DNA of 64,000 nt, from the NCBI RefSeq assembly GCF_003350535.1, contig NZ_QQBB01000001.1:482727-546726 (forward strand), read 5' to 3'. The stretch is from Microvirga subterranea (GTDB lineage Bacteria; Pseudomonadota; Alphaproteobacteria; Rhizobiales; Beijerinckiaceae). A model generated the notes under the pieces. It saw nothing but the letters and a program-made list of their open reading frames with translations. It made no database searches and was not told the origin of the DNA. Position numbers and translations under genes: made by a program. Positions 1 to 7,874 of the stretch are shown piece by piece; within the stretch, counting starts at the first letter, position 1, and every line of letters starts with the position of its first letter.

Positions 1-606
1 CTTGCCGGTCTTGCCCTGTCGGGCGCCGGCGCCCCCGCCTTCGCGCAATCCGCTCCCGAGCCGCAGCGGGTGCCGATCGAGCTCGTGGAGGACACGCTCG
101 ACCTGCCCTCCGCCGTGCGCCTCGGGCACAAGCATGGCGATGTGATCATGGTGGAGTACTTCGACTACAACTGCCCCTGGTGCAAACGGTCGGCGAAGGA
201 CCTGCCGGCCCTGCTGAAGGCGGAGCCGGACCTCTCCTACGTGCTGGTGAACTTCGCGGTGCTCGGCGCGCCCTCCGTCGAGGCGACCCGCGCGGCGCTC
301 GCCTATCTCCAGGTCTACGGACCGGACCGGTACCTGCCGCTGCACCTCGCCCTGTTCGGCCTGCCCGGCACCGTCAACGGCGAGCGCGCCATTGCGGCGG
401 CCGAGAAGCTCGGCGCCGACCGGGCGAAGCTCGTGGCGGCCGCCGATACGGACCGGACGACCCAGTGGATGAAGGCGTCCTTCACCCTGGGCAATTCCCT
501 GGGCCTCGTCGCCACGCCGTCCTTCCTGATCGGCATGGAAGCCTATGTGGGCGGCATGAATCTGGCGCAGAAGCGCGAGGCGATCGCGAAGGCGCGGGCG
601 GGGTAG
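1..606 (+). CDS. DsbA-family periplasmic thiol-disulfide oxidoreductase (5' end outside window)
   Basis: The reading frame is open from base 1. It begins with the tail of a signal peptide (small and hydrophobic residues ending in A-F-A before Q-S-A-P-E), so the true start lies upstream and the protein is exported. A thioredoxin fold follows with the redox motif C-P-W-C encoded at 172-183 and a cis-proline context T-P-S-F near the C terminus, both typical of DsbA/DsbG/ScsC proteins. The likely role is making or shuffling disulfides in periplasmic proteins. At least 201 residues are visible. The family call is firm; the exact subgroup (DsbA oxidase or isomerase-like) cannot be settled from sequence. 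Confidence 0.88.
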   Translation, partial: LAGLALSGAGAPAFAQSAPEPQRVPIELVEDTLDLPSAVRLGHKHGDVIMVEYFDYNCPWCKRSAKDLPALLKAEPDLSYVLVNFAVLGAPSVEATRAALAYLQVYGPDRYLPLHLALFGLPGTVNGERAIAAAEKLGADRAKLVAAADTDRTTQWMKASFTLGNSLGLVATPSFLIGMEAYVGGMNLAQKREAIAKARAG

Positions 607-632
607 GTCTCGATAGGTCGACGAAGCACGAC

Positions 633-742
633 GGGTGTCATCCCCGGCCGGAGCGCAGCGGAGGGGAAGGGCATCCAGTGTTCAGCGTCACGCCGGACGT
701 GGATCCCCTTCCCGGTCCTGCGGACCGCCGGGGTGACACCCC
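633..742. repeat. Palindromic intergenic repeat, copy 1
   Basis: A nested inverted repeat fills most of the gap between the DsbA-like gene and murJ. The outer arms are GGTGTCATCCCCGGC near 634 and its near-complement ending at 741; the inner arms are GGGAAGGGCATCCA (664-677) and TGGATCCCCTTCCC (700-713). The same inner arms recur at the right end of the window (63924-64000), so this is a dispersed extragenic palindrome rather than a single terminator. No coding sequence is visible inside it. Confidence 0.75.
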
Positions 743-799
743 TTCACCCCTTTCGTCCCCTTGGACATCCGCCCTGAGACCGGTTAAGCGCGACGGGGC

Positions 800-2317
800 A
801 TGTCGCTTCTCCGCTCCTCAATCCTGGTCGGCCTCGGGGCCGCCGCGTCGCGGGTCCTAGGCTTCGTCCGGGACATCCTGTTCGCGCAGGTGCTCGGGGC
901 GGGGCCGGTGGCGGATGCGTTTCTCGCCGCCTTCCGGCTGCCCAATCTCGTGCGCCGCATCACCGGCGAGGGCGGGCTCAACCCGGCGCTCGTTCCGACC
1001 CTGAGCCGTCTCGACCCGGGCGAGGCCGCCCGGGTCTCGGGTGACGTGGTGAGCGCCTTCGCGCTGGCCCTGCTCGCGCTGACGGCCCTGGTCGAGATCG
1101 GCGCCGGGCTCCTCGCCTTCCTGCTGGCGCCGGGCCTTCGGGACGACGGTACGCTCGCGCTCGTGGCCCTCTACACCCGCCTCGGCTTTCCGATGGTGCT
1201 CGGCGTGACGCTCTCCTCCGTGGCGGCCGCGCTCCTGAACCTGCGCGGGCATTACCGGGCCACCGCCGTCGCGCCGCTGGTGGTCAATGCGGGCCTGATC
1301 GCCACGGCGGTGGCGCTCGAGGCCGGCACCGCCCTGCCGCTCGCGGACAAGGCCGCGTGGCTCGCCGCGGCGTCGAGCCTGTCGGGCCTCCTGCAATTCG
1401 CCATCGTGGCGGCGGCGCTCCTCGGCGGCCGGCGGGCCGTCTCCTTCCGCCGCCTGCGTTGGTCGCCTTTCCTGAGGGGCCTGCTGCTCGCCGGCGTCCC
1501 GGCGCTCGTGGCCAGCGGCGCGGTGCAGCTCTTCATCCTGGCCGGCACCCAGATCGCCTCGTTCTGGCCGGCCGGAATCTCCTGGCTCTACTATGCCGAC
1601 CGGGTCATGCAGCTTCCGCTCGGCCTGATGGCGGCCCTGGCCGCGAGCGTGCTGCTGCCCGACCTTGCGCTCAAGCACCGGGACGGGGCCGCGCACGCCC
1701 TGGTCGCCGCCCAGAACCGGGCCCTGGAGCTGGCGCTCCTCATGGCCCTGCCGGCCTGCCTCGCCCTCGTGGTGCTGTCCCACCCCATCGCGTCGGTCCT
1801 GTTCGAGCGCGGCGCCTTCACGGCGGCCGACGCGGACGGAACGGCCCGGGTGCTCGCCTCCTTGAGCCTCGGCCTGCCCTTCGCCACCGCCGCCAAGGTG
1901 CTGAGCCAGACCCTCTTCGCCCGCGGCTCCTTGCGGGCGACCCTGGTCGCGGCCGCGGCCGGGATCGCCGTCACGGCGGGCGCCTCCCTGCTGCTCGGCC
2001 TTGCGCTCGACATGACTGGGATCGCGCTCGGCATCAGCCTCGGCTGCGTCGCGCATCTTCTGACCCTGGTGTGGTTCCTGCGCCGGATCGGCCTGTGGCG
2101 CGCCGATGACGGTCTGTTGCGGCGGGTCGGGCGAATCACGGCAGCGAGCGCCGTTATGGGGCTCGGTCTGGTCGGCGCGACGGCCGTGCTGCCGGAGGTC
2201 GGACCCGTGGGTCTGGCGGCGTTCTGCTTCGGCGGATTGGGACTCTATGCCGCCGCGGCCGCCCTCACGGGCGCCCTGACCCGCGACGATGTGGCTCTCC
2301 TGACGAAAAAGCCCTGA
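800..2317 (+). CDS. murJ: Lipid II flippase MurJ (MviN family)
   Basis: A 505-residue polytopic membrane protein of the MOP/MATE-like superfamily, close to the usual MurJ length and with about 14 hydrophobic segments. The N terminus (S-L-L-R-S-S, then G-F-V-R-D-I-L-F-A) and the following segment N-L-V-R-R-I-T-G-E-G are the signature of MurJ proteins. It moves the lipid-linked peptidoglycan precursor from the inner to the outer face of the cytoplasmic membrane and is normally essential. The gene starts about 60 bases after a palindromic repeat and is followed 69 bases later by trpS, the usual neighbour in Rhizobiales. No strong Shine-Dalgarno sequence precedes the ATG. Confidence 0.95.
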   Translation: MSLLRSSILVGLGAAASRVLGFVRDILFAQVLGAGPVADAFLAAFRLPNLVRRITGEGGLNPALVPTLSRLDPGEAARVSGDVVSAFALALLALTALVEIGAGLLAFLLAPGLRDDGTLALVALYTRLGFPMVLGVTLSSVAAALLNLRGHYRATAVAPLVVNAGLIATAVALEAGTALPLADKAAWLAAASSLSGLLQFAIVAAALLGGRRAVSFRRLRWSPFLRGLLLAGVPALVASGAVQLFILAGTQIASFWPAGISWLYYADRVMQLPLGLMAALAASVLLPDLALKHRDGAAHALVAAQNRALELALLMALPACLALVVLSHPIASVLFERGAFTAADADGTARVLASLSLGLPFATAAKVLSQTLFARGSLRATLVAAAAGIAVTAGASLLLGLALDMTGIALGISLGCVAHLLTLVWFLRRIGLWRADDGLLRRVGRITAASAVMGLGLVGATAVLPEVGPVGLAAFCFGGLGLYAAAAALTGALTRDDVALLTKKP

Positions 2318-2386
2318 GACCGCTTGTGCATCCCGGCCCTGCCCTGCCATAACGCCGCCCGCGACAAGCGTGGGAGTTGAAAGACG

Positions 2387-3427
2387 ATGGCGCAGTTCAA
2401 GGAGCGGGTCTTCTCCGGCGTTCAGCCGACCGGCAACCTGCATCTCGGCAATTACCTCGGGGCCATCAAGCGCTTCGTCACCATGCAGCAGACGCACGAC
2501 TGCATCTATTGCGTGGTCGACATGCACGCCATCACCGTCTGGCAGGACCCCAAGGAGCTGGCGCGCCAGATCCGCGAGGTCACGGCGGCGTTCCTGGCTG
2601 CCGGCATCGATCCCACCAAGCACATCGTGTTCAACCAGAGCCAGGTCTCCGAGCATGCCGAGCTCGCCTGGGTGTTCAACTGCATCGCCCGCATGGGCTG
2701 GGCCAACCGCATGACCCAGTTCAAGGAGAAGGCCGGCAAGGACCGGGAGAACGCGTCGGTCGGGCTCTTCGCGTATCCGATGCTGATGGCGGCCGACATC
2801 CTGGTCTACCGCGCCACCCACGTGCCGGTGGGCGAGGACCAGAAGCAGCACCTGGAGCTGACCCGCGACATCGCCCAGAAATTCAACAACGACTTCGCGG
2901 ACTCGATCGCCGAGCACGGCTTCGGCGACGCCTTCTTCCCGCTGACCGAGCCGATGATCGCGGGTCCCGCCACCCGGGTCATGTCCCTGCGCGACGGTTC
3001 GAAGAAGATGTCGAAGTCGGACCCGTCCGACTATTCGCGCATCAACCTCACGGACGACCGGGACACCATCGCCCAGAAGATCCGCAAGGCGAAGACCGAT
3101 CCCGAGCCGCTCCCGACCGAGGTCGAGGGGCTGGCGTCGCGCCCGGAGGCCGACAACCTGGTGGCCATCTACGCGGCGCTCATGGATTCGACCCCCGAGG
3201 AGGTGCTGCGCGAGCATGGCGGAGCGCAGTTCTCCGGCTTCAAGGCCGCCCTCGTGGACGTGGCCGTCTCCAAGCTCGCGCCGGTCGCGGACGAGATGCG
3301 CCGCCTGATGGCCGATCCCGGCCATATCGATTCGGTGCTGGCGGACGGCTCCGACCGGGCGCGCGTGCTGGCCTCCGAGACGATGGATGCCGTCAAGGAC
3401 ATCGTCGGCTTCGTGCGCAGGCGCTGA
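2387..3427 (+). CDS. trpS: Tryptophanyl-tRNA synthetase
   Basis: A 346-residue class I aminoacyl-tRNA synthetase that charges tRNA-Trp in the cytoplasm. The HIGH-type signature appears as T-G-N-L-H-L-G-N-Y near residue 15, and the KMSKS loop appears as K-K-M-S-K-S-D near residue 205, both correctly spaced for TrpS. Length matches the bacterial enzyme. The ATG is preceded by GGGAG about ten bases upstream. It probably shares a transcript with murJ, given the 69-base gap and the absence of a terminator between them. Confidence 0.97.
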   Translation: MAQFKERVFSGVQPTGNLHLGNYLGAIKRFVTMQQTHDCIYCVVDMHAITVWQDPKELARQIREVTAAFLAAGIDPTKHIVFNQSQVSEHAELAWVFNCIARMGWANRMTQFKEKAGKDRENASVGLFAYPMLMAADILVYRATHVPVGEDQKQHLELTRDIAQKFNNDFADSIAEHGFGDAFFPLTEPMIAGPATRVMSLRDGSKKMSKSDPSDYSRINLTDDRDTIAQKIRKAKTDPEPLPTEVEGLASRPEADNLVAIYAALMDSTPEEVLREHGGAQFSGFKAALVDVAVSKLAPVADEMRRLMADPGHIDSVLADGSDRARVLASETMDAVKDIVGFVRRR

Positions 3428-3490
3428 GGCCCGGCTTGCTCATGACGCAACGTCAGTGCAGCATCGGCCGGTGAGGCAGGAGACCGTGCT

Positions 3491-3988
3491 GTGAGCGGCA
3501 AACGGCAATCCTACGAGTCCGGCCACCGGCCGAAATTCATGGTGGTGGTCGACAAGACCCCGGAATGCGCCCGGGCCGTGCACTTCGCGGCCCGGCGCAC
3601 CGCCCGCACCGGCGCCAGCATGATCATGCTGGCCGTGGTCGCCCCGCCGGACAATTTCGAATGGATCGGCGTCGGCGAGGCGATGATCGAAGAGGCGCGC
3701 GAGGCTGCCGAGAAGCAGCTCGAGGACGCCGCCCGCGAGGCCCGCAACGCCGCCGGGGTCGAGCCCGAGCAGGTGATTCGGGTCGGCAACCGGGCGGACG
3801 AGATCATCCGGCTGATCAACGAGGACGAGGACGTCTCCTTCCTGGTCCTGGCGGCGGGCTCCAGCAAGGAGGGGCCCGGCCCGCTGGTCTCGACCCTGGC
3901 CGGCCGCGCCGCCTCCACCTTCCCGATCCCGATCGTCATCGTGCCCGGCGGCCTGACCGACGAGGAGATCGACGCGCTGGCCGGCTGA
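3491..3988 (+). CDS. Universal stress protein (UspA family)
   Basis: A 165-residue single-domain Usp protein with the alpha/beta fold order expected of the family: an N-terminal strand K-F-M-V-V-V-D, a central V-I-R-V-G-N-R-A-D-E-I segment, and a C-terminal nucleotide-loop region beginning G-S-S-K-E-G and ending P-I-V-I-V-P-G. The ATP-loop glycines are only partly conserved, so nucleotide binding is uncertain. The start is a GTG preceded by AGGAG at 3479-3483. It follows trpS by 63 bases on the same strand. Usp proteins generally support survival under starvation or stress; the specific target is unknown. Confidence 0.88.
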   Translation: MSGKRQSYESGHRPKFMVVVDKTPECARAVHFAARRTARTGASMIMLAVVAPPDNFEWIGVGEAMIEEAREAAEKQLEDAAREARNAAGVEPEQVIRVGNRADEIIRLINEDEDVSFLVLAAGSSKEGPGPLVSTLAGRAASTFPIPIVIVPGGLTDEEIDALAG

Positions 3989-4009
3989 CCGGCCGGCCGC
4001 TTCCGCCCG

Positions 4010-5485
4010 TCACTGACCCTGGCCGAGGGAATAGCCCGGCGCCCCGTCGAAGGCGAAGAGGTGCTCCGTCTTCACGAACTCGATTCCTTCGGCTGCGAGC
4101 CGTCCCAGCAGCCGCGCCAGGGTCGCCTTGTTGGGGGCCTTGCCCGGCTCCGCCTCGAACCGGCAGCGCCAGTGATCGGTGCAGAAGGTCTCGGGCAGCC
4201 CTTGAGGCCAGACCTTGACGCCCCGGTTGGTGATCAGCCGCAGGGACACGAGCCCGTCCTCCGCGACCTTCAGGCGGTCGGCGAGCTCGTCCGCCGCGCC
4301 GCGCCATTCCACGAACACGTCGATCCCGGCGAGGTCCTTGCGGGCAGGCGTCCTGCGCTCCGAAACGGCGGCCGTCACGTCCACCGGACGCGACATGGCC
4401 TGCGCGCCCTTCAGCCGTTTCGGCGTCTCGCCGAGCCGCGCGATCACCGCGTCGGCGAAGTCGTCCGTCGAGACCCGCCGGGTCGACGCGGACGCGAAAA
4501 TGTCCGCCGTGTGGATGCCGTCCTCGATGGTCTTCAGCCAGGCGTCGTGCACGATCCGGGCGGCCTCGGGCTGGCCGATGTGCTGCAGCATCATCACGCC
4601 GGCGAGGATGAGGCCCGACGGGTTGGCGATGCCCTGGCCGGCGATGTCCGGCGCGGAGCCGTGGATCGCCTCGAACAGGGCCCCGTGCAGGCCGATATTG
4701 GCCGAGCCGGCGAGCCCGACCGAGCCTGCCACCTCGGCGGCGATGTCGGACACGATGTCGCCGTAGAGGTTGGGCGTGACGATCACGTCGAACCGCTCCG
4801 GGTTGGTGGCGAGCTTCGCGGCCCCGATGTCGATGATCATGTGGCTGCGGGCGATCTCCGGATACTCGGCGCCGATCTCCTCGAACACCTTGTGGAAGAG
4901 CCCGTCCGTCATCTTCATGATGTTGTCCTTCGTGAAGCACGTGACGGATGTCCGGCCCGAGGCCCGGGCGTACTCGAAGGCATAGCGGACGATCCGCTCG
5001 GTGCCGGGCCGCGAGACCAGCTTGAGGCACTGGTAGACCTCGTCCGTCTGCCGGTGCTCGATGCCCGCGTAGAGGTCCTCCTCGTTCTCCCGCACCACCA
5101 CCACGTCCATGTCGGGGTGGCGGGTCGCCACGAAGGGCGCATAGGCCCGGCAGGGCCGGACATTGGCGAAGAGCCCGAGCCCCTTGCGGATCGTCACGTT
5201 GAGGCTCTTGAAGCCGCCGCCCTGCGGCGTGGTGATCGGCGCCTTGAACAGGATCTTGCTGCTCCGGATGCTGTCCCAGGCCTCGGGCGCGATGCCCGAG
5301 GTGAAGCCGCCGCGATAGACCTTCTCGCCCAGGTCCACCTCAGAGAGGGCGAGCCTCGCGCCGCCGGCGAGCAGGACGCGCAGGGCCGCATCCATGATCT
5401 CGGGCCCGATGCCGTCGCCGCGGGCGACGGTGACCGGCGTGGCGGCGGCGGAAGCGAGGATCTGGGTGTCGACGTGGACGTTCAT
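4010..5485 (-). CDS. icd: Isocitrate dehydrogenase, long dimeric type
   Basis: A 491-residue member of the isocitrate/isopropylmalate dehydrogenase family. Features include the N-terminal G-D-G-I-G-P-E-I motif, the substrate-binding R-E-N-E-E-D-L-Y-A-G-I-E segment, the metal and cofactor region N-L-Y-G-D-I-V-S-D, and H-G-S-A-P-D-I-A-G. An extra C-terminal domain of about 140 residues matches the long Thermus/Rickettsia-type enzymes. It oxidises isocitrate to 2-oxoglutarate in the TCA cycle; cofactor choice (NAD or NADP) cannot be assigned by eye. The ATG at 5483-5485 was chosen because the family domain begins about 15 residues later. It is divergent from a LysR gene with a 99-base shared control region. 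A second isocitrate dehydrogenase elsewhere in the genome is possible. Confidence 0.88.
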   Translation of the reverse strand: MNVHVDTQILASAAATPVTVARGDGIGPEIMDAALRVLLAGGARLALSEVDLGEKVYRGGFTSGIAPEAWDSIRSSKILFKAPITTPQGGGFKSLNVTIRKGLGLFANVRPCRAYAPFVATRHPDMDVVVVRENEEDLYAGIEHRQTDEVYQCLKLVSRPGTERIVRYAFEYARASGRTSVTCFTKDNIMKMTDGLFHKVFEEIGAEYPEIARSHMIIDIGAAKLATNPERFDVIVTPNLYGDIVSDIAAEVAGSVGLAGSANIGLHGALFEAIHGSAPDIAGQGIANPSGLILAGVMMLQHIGQPEAARIVHDAWLKTIEDGIHTADIFASASTRRVSTDDFADAVIARLGETPKRLKGAQAMSRPVDVTAAVSERRTPARKDLAGIDVFVEWRGAADELADRLKVAEDGLVSLRLITNRGVKVWPQGLPETFCTDHWRCRFEAEPGKAPNKATLARLLGRLAAEGIEFVKTEHLFAFDGAPGYSLGQGQ

Positions 5486-5560
5486 GATGGGCTCCGTGTT
5501 TGCCCGCGGACCATGGTCTGGCCTCGACACTTTTTGAAATGAATAATAAATCTTGTTATC

Positions 5561-5575
5561 ATTGCGTATTGCAAT
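5561..5575. promoter_or_regulatory. Candidate LysR-type operator between icd and lysR
   Basis: The dyad ATTGC-N5-GCAAT contains the T-N11-A core expected of LysR-family binding sites and sits ten bases before the lysR ATG. The surrounding 5530-5575 is unusually AT-rich for this window and also holds an imperfect AATGAATAA / TTATCATT dyad. Placement between divergent genes suggests autoregulation of the LysR gene and possibly control of icd. Confidence 0.55.
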
Positions 5576-5584
5576 GGTGACCCG

Positions 5585-6499
5585 ATGCTGCCACGCCTCG
5601 ATTTCGATCTCCTGAGAACCTTCGCCACCGTCGCCGAGACCGGCAACCTGACCCGGGCGGGCGAGCGGCTGCTCCTGAGCCAGCCGACCGTGAGCCTGCA
5701 GCTCAAAAGGCTCGAGGAGCAGCTCGGCTGCAGCCTGATGGAACGCACCCCGCGCAGCTTCTCCCTCACGGCGGAGGGCGAGACCCTGCTGTCCTATGCG
5801 CGCCGCATCCTGGCGCTCACCGACGAGGCGGTGGCGCGGCTGGTGGAGCCGACCATGGAGGGCCTCGTCCGGCTCGGCACCCCGGAGGACTTCGCCACCA
5901 CCCATCTGTCGGGGGTGCTGGCCCGCTTCGCCGAGGCGCACCCGAACGTGGCGCTGGAGGTCACGACCGACCTCACCCTCAACCTGATCGAGCGGTTCAA
6001 GGAGGGGGAGTTCGACCTGGTCCTGATCAAGCGCGAGCCCATGGGGCCGACCGAGGGCGTGCGGGTCTGGCGCGAGCCCCTGGTCTGGGCCTCGACACGG
6101 CCCGACCCCTTCGACCGGAACGGCCCCCTGCCGCTCGTGGTCTCGCCGCACCCTTGCGTCTACCGCAAGCGCGCCACCCAGGCGCTCGACCGGGCCGGGC
6201 GCCCCTGGCGCATCGCCTACACGTCGACCTCGCTCGCCGGGGCCCAGGCGGCGGTCCGGGCGGGTCTCGGCCTCACGGTGCTGCCCAAGGAGATGGTGCC
6301 GGAGGACTTCTTCATCATCGACACGGCGGCCGGCGCGCCCGACCTGTCAGACACGGAGATCGCCCTCATGACCGCCTCGCCCCTCCCGGTCCCGGCGGAG
6401 CGCCTCGCAGCCCACATGGTGCGGTCGCTCGAGCGACGCGAGGGCATGCCGCCGGCGCGCCCTTGGAATTCCCAAAGAGCCATCCACATTTCGGAATGA
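5585..6499 (+). CDS. LysR-family transcriptional regulator
   Basis: A 304-residue protein with an N-terminal winged helix (residues about 5-64: F-D-L-L-R-T-F-A-T-V-A-E, then S-Q-P-T-V-S-L-Q-L-K-R-L-E) and a LysR substrate-binding domain after residue 90. Length is typical. It is divergent from icd, and a T-N11-A dyad lies just before its start, which is the usual arrangement for a LysR regulator controlling its neighbour and itself. The effector is unknown; a TCA-cycle metabolite would be a reasonable but unproven guess. Confidence 0.9.
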   Translation: MLPRLDFDLLRTFATVAETGNLTRAGERLLLSQPTVSLQLKRLEEQLGCSLMERTPRSFSLTAEGETLLSYARRILALTDEAVARLVEPTMEGLVRLGTPEDFATTHLSGVLARFAEAHPNVALEVTTDLTLNLIERFKEGEFDLVLIKREPMGPTEGVRVWREPLVWASTRPDPFDRNGPLPLVVSPHPCVYRKRATQALDRAGRPWRIAYTSTSLAGAQAAVRAGLGLTVLPKEMVPEDFFIIDTAAGAPDLSDTEIALMTASPLPVPAERLAAHMVRSLERREGMPPARPWNSQRAIHISE

Positions 6500-6504
6500 A
6501 GCTG

Positions 6505-6519
6505 TTAGAACGATTCTAA
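6505..6519. promoter_or_regulatory. Irr-type iron control element (ICE) upstream of nfuA
   Basis: The perfect dyad TTAGAA-CGA-TTCTAA matches the core of the rhizobial ICE motif bound by the haem-responsive regulator Irr. It lies 51 bases before the nfuA start codon in the 70-base gap after lysR. A closely similar dyad occurs upstream of mbfA (34182-34198), which supports a shared regulator. Confidence 0.75.
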
Positions 6520-6569
6520 GACCCTACCCGCTCGGCCGGCCTTGAACCGGCGCCAGAGGAAAAGACCCG

Positions 6570-7130
6570 ATGTTCATCCAGACCGAAGCCACTCCCAATC
6601 CCGCCACCCTGAAATTCCTCCCCGGCCGCGTCGTCATGCCGGAGGGCACTTTCGAGGCTCGCACCCCCGATGCCGCCGACGCCTCGCCGCTCGCCCGGCG
6701 CCTCTTCGCCATCACGGGCGTGACCGGCGTCTTCTTCGGCTACGACTTCATCACCGTCACCAAGGCGGACGGCGAGTGGCAGCACCTGAAGCCCGCCATC
6801 TTGGGCGGCATCATGGAGCACTTCATGACCGGCGCGCCGCTCTTCACCGAGGGCCATGAGGTCGAGATGGAGGACGGCGAGGAGTTCTTCGACGAGGACG
6901 ACGCCCCGACGGTCGCGACCATCAAGGAGCTGCTCGAGACCCGCATCCGCCCGGCGGTCGCGGGCGACGGCGGCGACATCACGTTCCGGGGCTACAAGGA
7001 CGGCACCGTCTACCTGGTCATGAAGGGCGCCTGTTCCGGCTGCCCCTCCTCGACCGCGACCCTGCGCCACGGCATCCAGAACCTGCTGCGCCACTTCCTG
7101 CCGGACGTGCGCGAGGTGCAGGCGGTTTGA
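6570..7130 (+). CDS. nfuA: NfuA-type iron-sulfur cluster carrier
   Basis: A 186-residue protein with an N-terminal Nfu domain (M-F-I-Q-T-E-A-T-P-N-P-A-T-L-K-F, residues 1 to about 88) and a C-terminal NifU-like domain carrying the cluster-binding C-S-G-C motif at about residues 155-158. This two-domain order is the usual alphaproteobacterial and mitochondrial NFU1 form. It accepts Fe-S clusters from the assembly machinery and delivers them to client enzymes. An Irr-type operator upstream suggests iron-dependent expression. An intrinsic terminator follows the stop codon. Confidence 0.92.
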   Translation: MFIQTEATPNPATLKFLPGRVVMPEGTFEARTPDAADASPLARRLFAITGVTGVFFGYDFITVTKADGEWQHLKPAILGGIMEHFMTGAPLFTEGHEVEMEDGEEFFDEDDAPTVATIKELLETRIRPAVAGDGGDITFRGYKDGTVYLVMKGACSGCPSSTATLRHGIQNLLRHFLPDVREVQAV

Positions 7131-7154
7131 TCGCAGGCCGAATCCCTCTAGTTC

Positions 7155-7186
7155 AAAGCGCGGCCCACAGGCCGCGCTTTTCTTTT
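7155..7186 (+). terminator. Intrinsic terminator after nfuA
   Basis: The stem AAAGCGCGGCC / GGCCGCGCTTT with a four-base CACA loop is followed by TTTTCTTTT. It ends immediately before the GGAG that serves the next gene, so the nitroreductase either has readthrough expression or a promoter overlapping this structure. Confidence 0.88.
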
Positions 7187-7197
7187 GGAGACCTCCC

Positions 7198-7788
7198 TTG
7201 CCTCCCCTGACCGACGACGCCATCGACCAGCTCTTCCGCAACGCCCGCACCCATCGCTGGTGGGATGGCCGGCCGGTGGGCGAGGACACCCTGCGGGCCA
7301 TCGCGGACCTCGCCAAGCTGGGGCCGACCAGCGCCAATTCCTCGCCCGGCCGCTTCGTGTTCGTGGTCTCGCCCGAGGCCAAGGAGCGCCTGCGGCCGCA
7401 TCTCGACGAGGGCAACGTGCGCCAGACCATGAGCGCGCCGGCGACCGCCATCGTGGCCTACGACACCGAATTCTACGAGAAGCTCGGCTTCCTTGCCCCC
7501 CACAGCAAGGATGCGCGCAGCTGGTTCGCCGGCAAGCCCGACGCGATCGAGCGGGCGGGCTTCCAGGGCTCCTGCCTCCAGGGCGCCTATCTCATCATGG
7601 CGGCCCGCGCCCTCGGGCTCGATTGCGGCCCCATGGGCGGCTTCGACCGCGCCGGCGTGGACGCGGCGTTCTTTCCGGACGGCAAGACCAAGTCGAACTT
7701 CCTGATCAATCTCGGCTACGGCCTGCCCGAAAAGCTGCATCCGCGCCAGCCGCGCTTCGCCTTCGAGGAATTCTGCACGATCGCGTGA
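7198..7788 (+). CDS. Nitroreductase-family protein, RutE-like (malonic semialdehyde reductase type)
   Basis: A 196-residue flavin-dependent oxidoreductase of the nitroreductase superfamily. The opening T-H-R-W-W-D and the FMN-contact segment L-G-P-T-S-A-N-S-S-P-G-R-F are characteristic of the RutE/HadB subgroup, which reduces malonic semialdehyde to 3-hydroxypropionate in uracil breakdown. No other rut gene is nearby, so the physiological substrate is uncertain. The TTG at 7198 is preceded by TTTTGGAG with a seven-base spacing, which is why this start was chosen. The gene sits just beyond the nfuA terminator. Confidence 0.82.
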   Translation: MPPLTDDAIDQLFRNARTHRWWDGRPVGEDTLRAIADLAKLGPTSANSSPGRFVFVVSPEAKERLRPHLDEGNVRQTMSAPATAIVAYDTEFYEKLGFLAPHSKDARSWFAGKPDAIERAGFQGSCLQGAYLIMAARALGLDCGPMGGFDRAGVDAAFFPDGKTKSNFLINLGYGLPEKLHPRQPRFAFEEFCTIA

Positions 7789-7810
7789 CCGCGCCATCGT
7801 CGCTCGCGCG

Positions 7811-7844
7811 AATCCGGTTCCCACGGGTCGGGGTGATGCTCTAA
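7811..7844. repeat. Degenerate dispersed element (CCGGTTCCCA...GATGCTCTAA type)
   Basis: The gap before tsaB contains AATCCGGTTCCCA followed closely by GGGTGATGCTCTAA. A related arrangement (AAACCGGGCCCA, six bases, then CCGCATGATGCGCT) ends the element at 38265-38341. From memory, similar extragenic sequences are scattered through Rhizobiales genomes. No function can be assigned here. Confidence 0.45.
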
Positions 7845-7874
7845 AGAATCTCCGACACCAGACGGAGACGAATC

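Noticed and set aside
857-3325. Very long minus-strand open frame opposite murJ and trpS
   Set aside because: High-GC DNA leaves long antisense frames open. Its translation is an Arg/Gly/His-rich string with no domain, and both sense genes are certain. The same holds for 18963-21362, 21355-24345, 27186-30047 and 48168-50927.
5486-6151. N-terminal extension of isocitrate dehydrogenase through the LysR gene
   Set aside because: The frame is open upstream, but the extra residues are the antisense of the LysR gene and unlike the enzyme family. The ATG at 5483-5485 fits.
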